Origin: Candidatus Cloacimonadota bacterium
Lineage (GTDB): Bacteria; Cloacimonadota; Cloacimonadia; JGIOTU-2; B8-G9
Assembly (NCBI GenBank): GCA_003647765.1
Contig: QMNM01000102.1
Span: 1 to 5,974 of the forward strand
Reading direction: 5' to 3'
DNA length: 5,974 bases
The position numbers and the translations under genes were made by a program. Of the stretch, positions 4,913 to 5,974 are shown piece after piece; the stretch's first letter is position 1, and each line of letters opens with the position of its first letter. The notes under the pieces were generated by a model. It did not search any database and was not told the DNA's origin. It was given only the letters and a program-made list of their open reading frames with translations.

Positions 4913-5974
4913 ATGAAAAAAATATTATTTATTCTGTTTATTATGTTAAATGTTTCTCTTACTGCACAGGTTGTTTTTGTTCCATTAAGCCATCCAATAT
5001 ATAATTATTTGGAACGACTTGAAGTAAAAGGAATTGTAAAGGATTTGGTCATTTCAACTAAACCTATCTCCAGAAAATATGTAGGAGAAATCCTGAGAGG
5101 AATTGATAAAGATAAATTAACTTCTGTGGAATTTAATGAATACGAAAAATACACAAGTGAGTTTTCTGAGACCCATAATGAAAAGGGACATATTTTCAAA
5201 TATAATTACAAATATGCTGTGATGTACTTTGACCCGATTTTTCAGTTTGATTATGATATAAATAAGAGTAATGATGATAATGAAGATGAGAATGGAAAGC
5301 GTCTAAAAGGTGGAGCAAAAGTATATGGCTATTTTGCTGATAAAATTGGATATTATTTTGAAGGAGCGAATAATTACGAAAAGAATAATGTGAGGGAACT
5401 AAAAAATTGGGATAATCAAGAACAGGGGATTGGTGAATTAGACCAGGGAAAATATTATTCACAGGTCACTGCGTATGCGTCTTTATCAACTAAATACATT
5501 GATTTCATATTTGGTAGATTCTCTAATTATTGGGGAGATGGAGAAACTGGCACTTTACCATTAAGCAATAAAGCCCCATCTTATAACCAATTTATGATAA
5601 AAGCTGACTATTTTGATAAAATAAAGCTCACTTATTTTCACGCATCTTTATTTAGTGATGAATGGGATAGCAGTAGAGTATATTTTATCAGATGGAATGC
5701 TGGTGCTGATAGTTTTCCAAGAAGATTTTATAAAAATAAGTATTTAGCTGCACATAGATTAGAGATAATAGCTTTTGACAATTTCTCAATTGCTTTTAAT
5801 GAATTAGCATACTATGGAGAGCGAGATTTTGACTGGTCATATTTGAACCCAATAATGTTTTATTGGGCTGCAAAGAATTATACGAAAGATACTGATAATT
5901 TACAAATAGGTATGGATTGCAAATGGCGTCCTTTGAACAAGGTTAAATTATACGGCGGATTTCTCATTGATGAG
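4913..5974 (+). CDS. Wzi-like outer-membrane beta-barrel protein (partial)
   Basis: The frame stays open for 354 codons to the right edge, so the C-terminus is missing. Residues 1-18 are a Sec signal peptide (MKKILFILFIMLNVSLTA, likely cut before Gln19). The mature start, VFVPLSHPIYNYLERL, followed by a segment with ISTKPISRK (47-55), is the N-terminal domain seen in many Wzi-like proteins of the FCB group. Then come alternating aromatic and polar strands, an acidic loop (about 115-130, SNDDNEDENG), and the motif GRFSNYWGDGETGTLPLSNK (201-220) with APSYNQ behind it, which is typical of the capsule-assembly Wzi family. ELAYYGERDFDWSYLNPIMF (297-316) is another family-like segment. Escherichia coli Wzi anchors capsule polysaccharide at the outer membrane; members in this group may serve other surface glycans, and no polysaccharide genes are visible here. 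It is transcribed away from the lyase operon and is probably unrelated to it. Confidence 0.75.
   Translation, partial: MKKILFILFIMLNVSLTAQVVFVPLSHPIYNYLERLEVKGIVKDLVISTKPISRKYVGEILRGIDKDKLTSVEFNEYEKYTSEFSETHNEKGHIFKYNYKYAVMYFDPIFQFDYDINKSNDDNEDENGKRLKGGAKVYGYFADKIGYYFEGANNYEKNNVRELKNWDNQEQGIGELDQGKYYSQVTAYASLSTKYIDFIFGRFSNYWGDGETGTLPLSNKAPSYNQFMIKADYFDKIKLTYFHASLFSDEWDSSRVYFIRWNAGADSFPRRFYKNKYLAAHRLEIIAFDNFSIAFNELAYYGERDFDWSYLNPIMFYWAAKNYTKDTDNLQIGMDCKWRPLNKVKLYGGFLIDE

Noticed and set aside
5005-5462. Two minus-strand open frames under the Wzi-like gene.
   Set aside because: They have no family resemblance or ribosome site and are out-of-frame shadows of a plus-strand gene with clear signal peptide and motifs.

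Overview
The window is AT-rich bacterial DNA with strong GGAGG-type ribosome sites. It looks like an anaerobe with an outer membrane, because one gene encodes a Wzi-like outer-membrane barrel and another operon encodes a citrate-lyase-type enzyme. The Wzi-like N-terminus and the style of the intergenic repeats suggest the Bacteroidota/FCB group or a nearby candidate phylum such as Cloacimonadota or Ignavibacteria. That placement is an impression, not a demonstrated assignment.

Layout, left to right. Positions 1-113 (minus) hold the first 37 codons of a secreted protein that runs off the left edge. Positions 203-1768 (minus) encode the citrate lyase alpha subunit (CitF). Positions 1761-2975 (minus) encode a fusion of the lyase acyl-carrier (CitD) and beta (CitE) subunits; the two lyase genes overlap by 8 bases. 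Positions 3070-4461 (minus) encode a divergent member of the LarA nickel-pincer racemase/epimerase family. Positions 4462-4912 hold no intact gene, but contain several short repeat arrays and the 3' remnant of an AAA-type ATPase gene. Positions 4913-5974 (plus) encode a Wzi-like outer-membrane protein that runs off the right edge.

How the genes may work together: the LarA-like gene and citDE-citF are co-oriented and may form one metabolic unit for hydroxy acids. CitF would exchange acetyl for citryl (or a similar acyl group) on the carrier domain, and CitE would cleave that acyl thioester into an acetyl thioester and a 2-oxo acid. LarA-family chemistry needs a hydrogen on the hydroxyl-bearing carbon, so this protein should not act on citrate or citramalate themselves; any link must be through a secondary hydroxy acid such as malate or lactate. 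The genes for charging the carrier (citC, citG, citX) and for making the nickel-pincer cofactor (larB, larC, larE) are not in the window.

The least explained signal is a set of short arrays with a 10-bp period (unit roughly NTTCGTGTNN) at 3015-3034, 3063-3096, 4491-4524, 4583-4616 and 4637-4670. Four of the five end in a CATT- or ATT-like tail. One of them provides the last eight codons and the stop codon of the LarA-like gene.
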